This document shows positions 4,985 to 5,137 of a stretch of DNA of 5,137 nucleotides, piece after piece. This DNA comes from Spirochaetaceae bacterium. Its GTDB lineage: Bacteria > Spirochaetota > Spirochaetia > Treponematales > Breznakiellaceae. The translations under genes and the position numbers were made by a program. The stretch lies in the NCBI GenBank assembly GCA_031280705.1, contig JAITGJ010000257.1:1-5137 (forward strand), in the 5' to 3' direction. The notes under the pieces were generated by a model. The model was given only the letters and a program-made list of their open reading frames with translations, had not been told where the DNA came from and did not search any database. Within the stretch, counting starts at the first letter, position 1. The number at the start of each line of letters is the position of its first letter.

Positions 4985-5137
4985 GGCCTCAAAACCGGCC
5001 TGTTTTTTCTCCGTCAAACACGAATTTTTCGCATAAAAACCCCCGCGCATACCGGGACCGCGCGGCGCTTGTGCGGCCCGCGCCGCTTTGCCGCCGCGCC
5101 GCAGCGGCCACAGGCCCGTCCACGGGAACGGGGGAAC

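Larger units (their letters stand above)
4759..5137. other. Right-hand stretch without a confident gene: promoter, C tracts, GC-rich hairpins
   Basis: After the terminator comes a GGTCCCC/GGGGGCC hairpin (4763-4769, 4774-4780), then a T-rich stretch and a promoter at 4818-4846. C-rich tracts and a small frame follow (listed separately). A perfect -10 box TATAAT occurs at 4972-4977 but has no -35. From 5041 the DNA is extremely GC-rich, with GCGGCGC (5062-5068) pairing GCGCCGC (5080-5086). Several frames stay open to the right edge on both strands, so the tail of a gene cannot be excluded, but none has a recognisable motif. Confidence 0.5.

Noticed and set aside
4984..5008. GGCC-TCAAAACC-GGCC followed by TGTTTTTT as a terminator
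   Set aside because: The stem is only four base pairs with an eight-base loop, too weak to call.
4989..5137. Minus-strand frames entering from the right edge and stopping at 4989-4991 or near 5015
   Set aside because: Several phases are open because the DNA is extremely GC-rich. None shows a motif or is followed by a terminator, so no gene tail can be assigned.
244..5137. tRNA, rRNA, CRISPR or insertion sequence
   Set aside because: No cloverleaf with a paired T-arm, no regularly spaced repeats with spacers, and no transposase-like frame or terminal inverted repeats were seen.

Overview
The window is mostly GC-rich bacterial chromosome and looks spirochaetal, most likely a Treponema or close relative. 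The reasons are a large unrecognised lipoprotein with a loose lipobox, a membrane-anchored GerMN-domain protein, a stand-alone NifU-type Fe-S protein, and a VapC-like tail of a style I associate with treponemes. This assignment rests on recognition of the proteins, not on a search, so it is moderate to low confidence.

Layout. Positions 1-243 hold the 3' end of a PIN-domain (VapC-type) toxin gene in DNA of about 25% GC. Composition changes sharply right after its stop codon. Positions 244-748 carry no convincing gene but hold a dense series of short, near-perfect hairpins. The first resembles a degenerate integron attC recombination site, so the toxin gene may be the last visible gene cassette or another acquired insert. 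Positions 749-3280 (+) encode an 843-residue predicted lipoprotein of unknown function. A 54-bp gap containing three copies of a 14-bp repeat separates it from a convergent gene (3335-4198, -) for a GerMN-domain protein with one N-terminal membrane anchor and a long proline-rich linker. A divergent 275-bp intergenic region then leads to a 74-residue NifU C-terminal-domain protein (4474-4698, +), which ends at a clear intrinsic terminator (4723-4758).

The last 380 bases hold a good sigma70-type promoter (4818-4846) firing rightward. Just downstream lie C7-G-C6 and a 14-base C homopolymer, inside a small reading frame that starts at the predicted transcription start. The tract length decides whether that frame stops at 4984 or continues past the window edge, which makes it a candidate phase-variable locus.

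The genes do not form one operon or pathway: the toxin tail is probably foreign, the lipoprotein and GerMN protein are predicted envelope proteins transcribed toward each other, and the NifU-like gene is a single-gene unit. The most unusual features are the toxin/hairpin junction, the C14 tract behind a promoter, and the uncharacterised lipoprotein.
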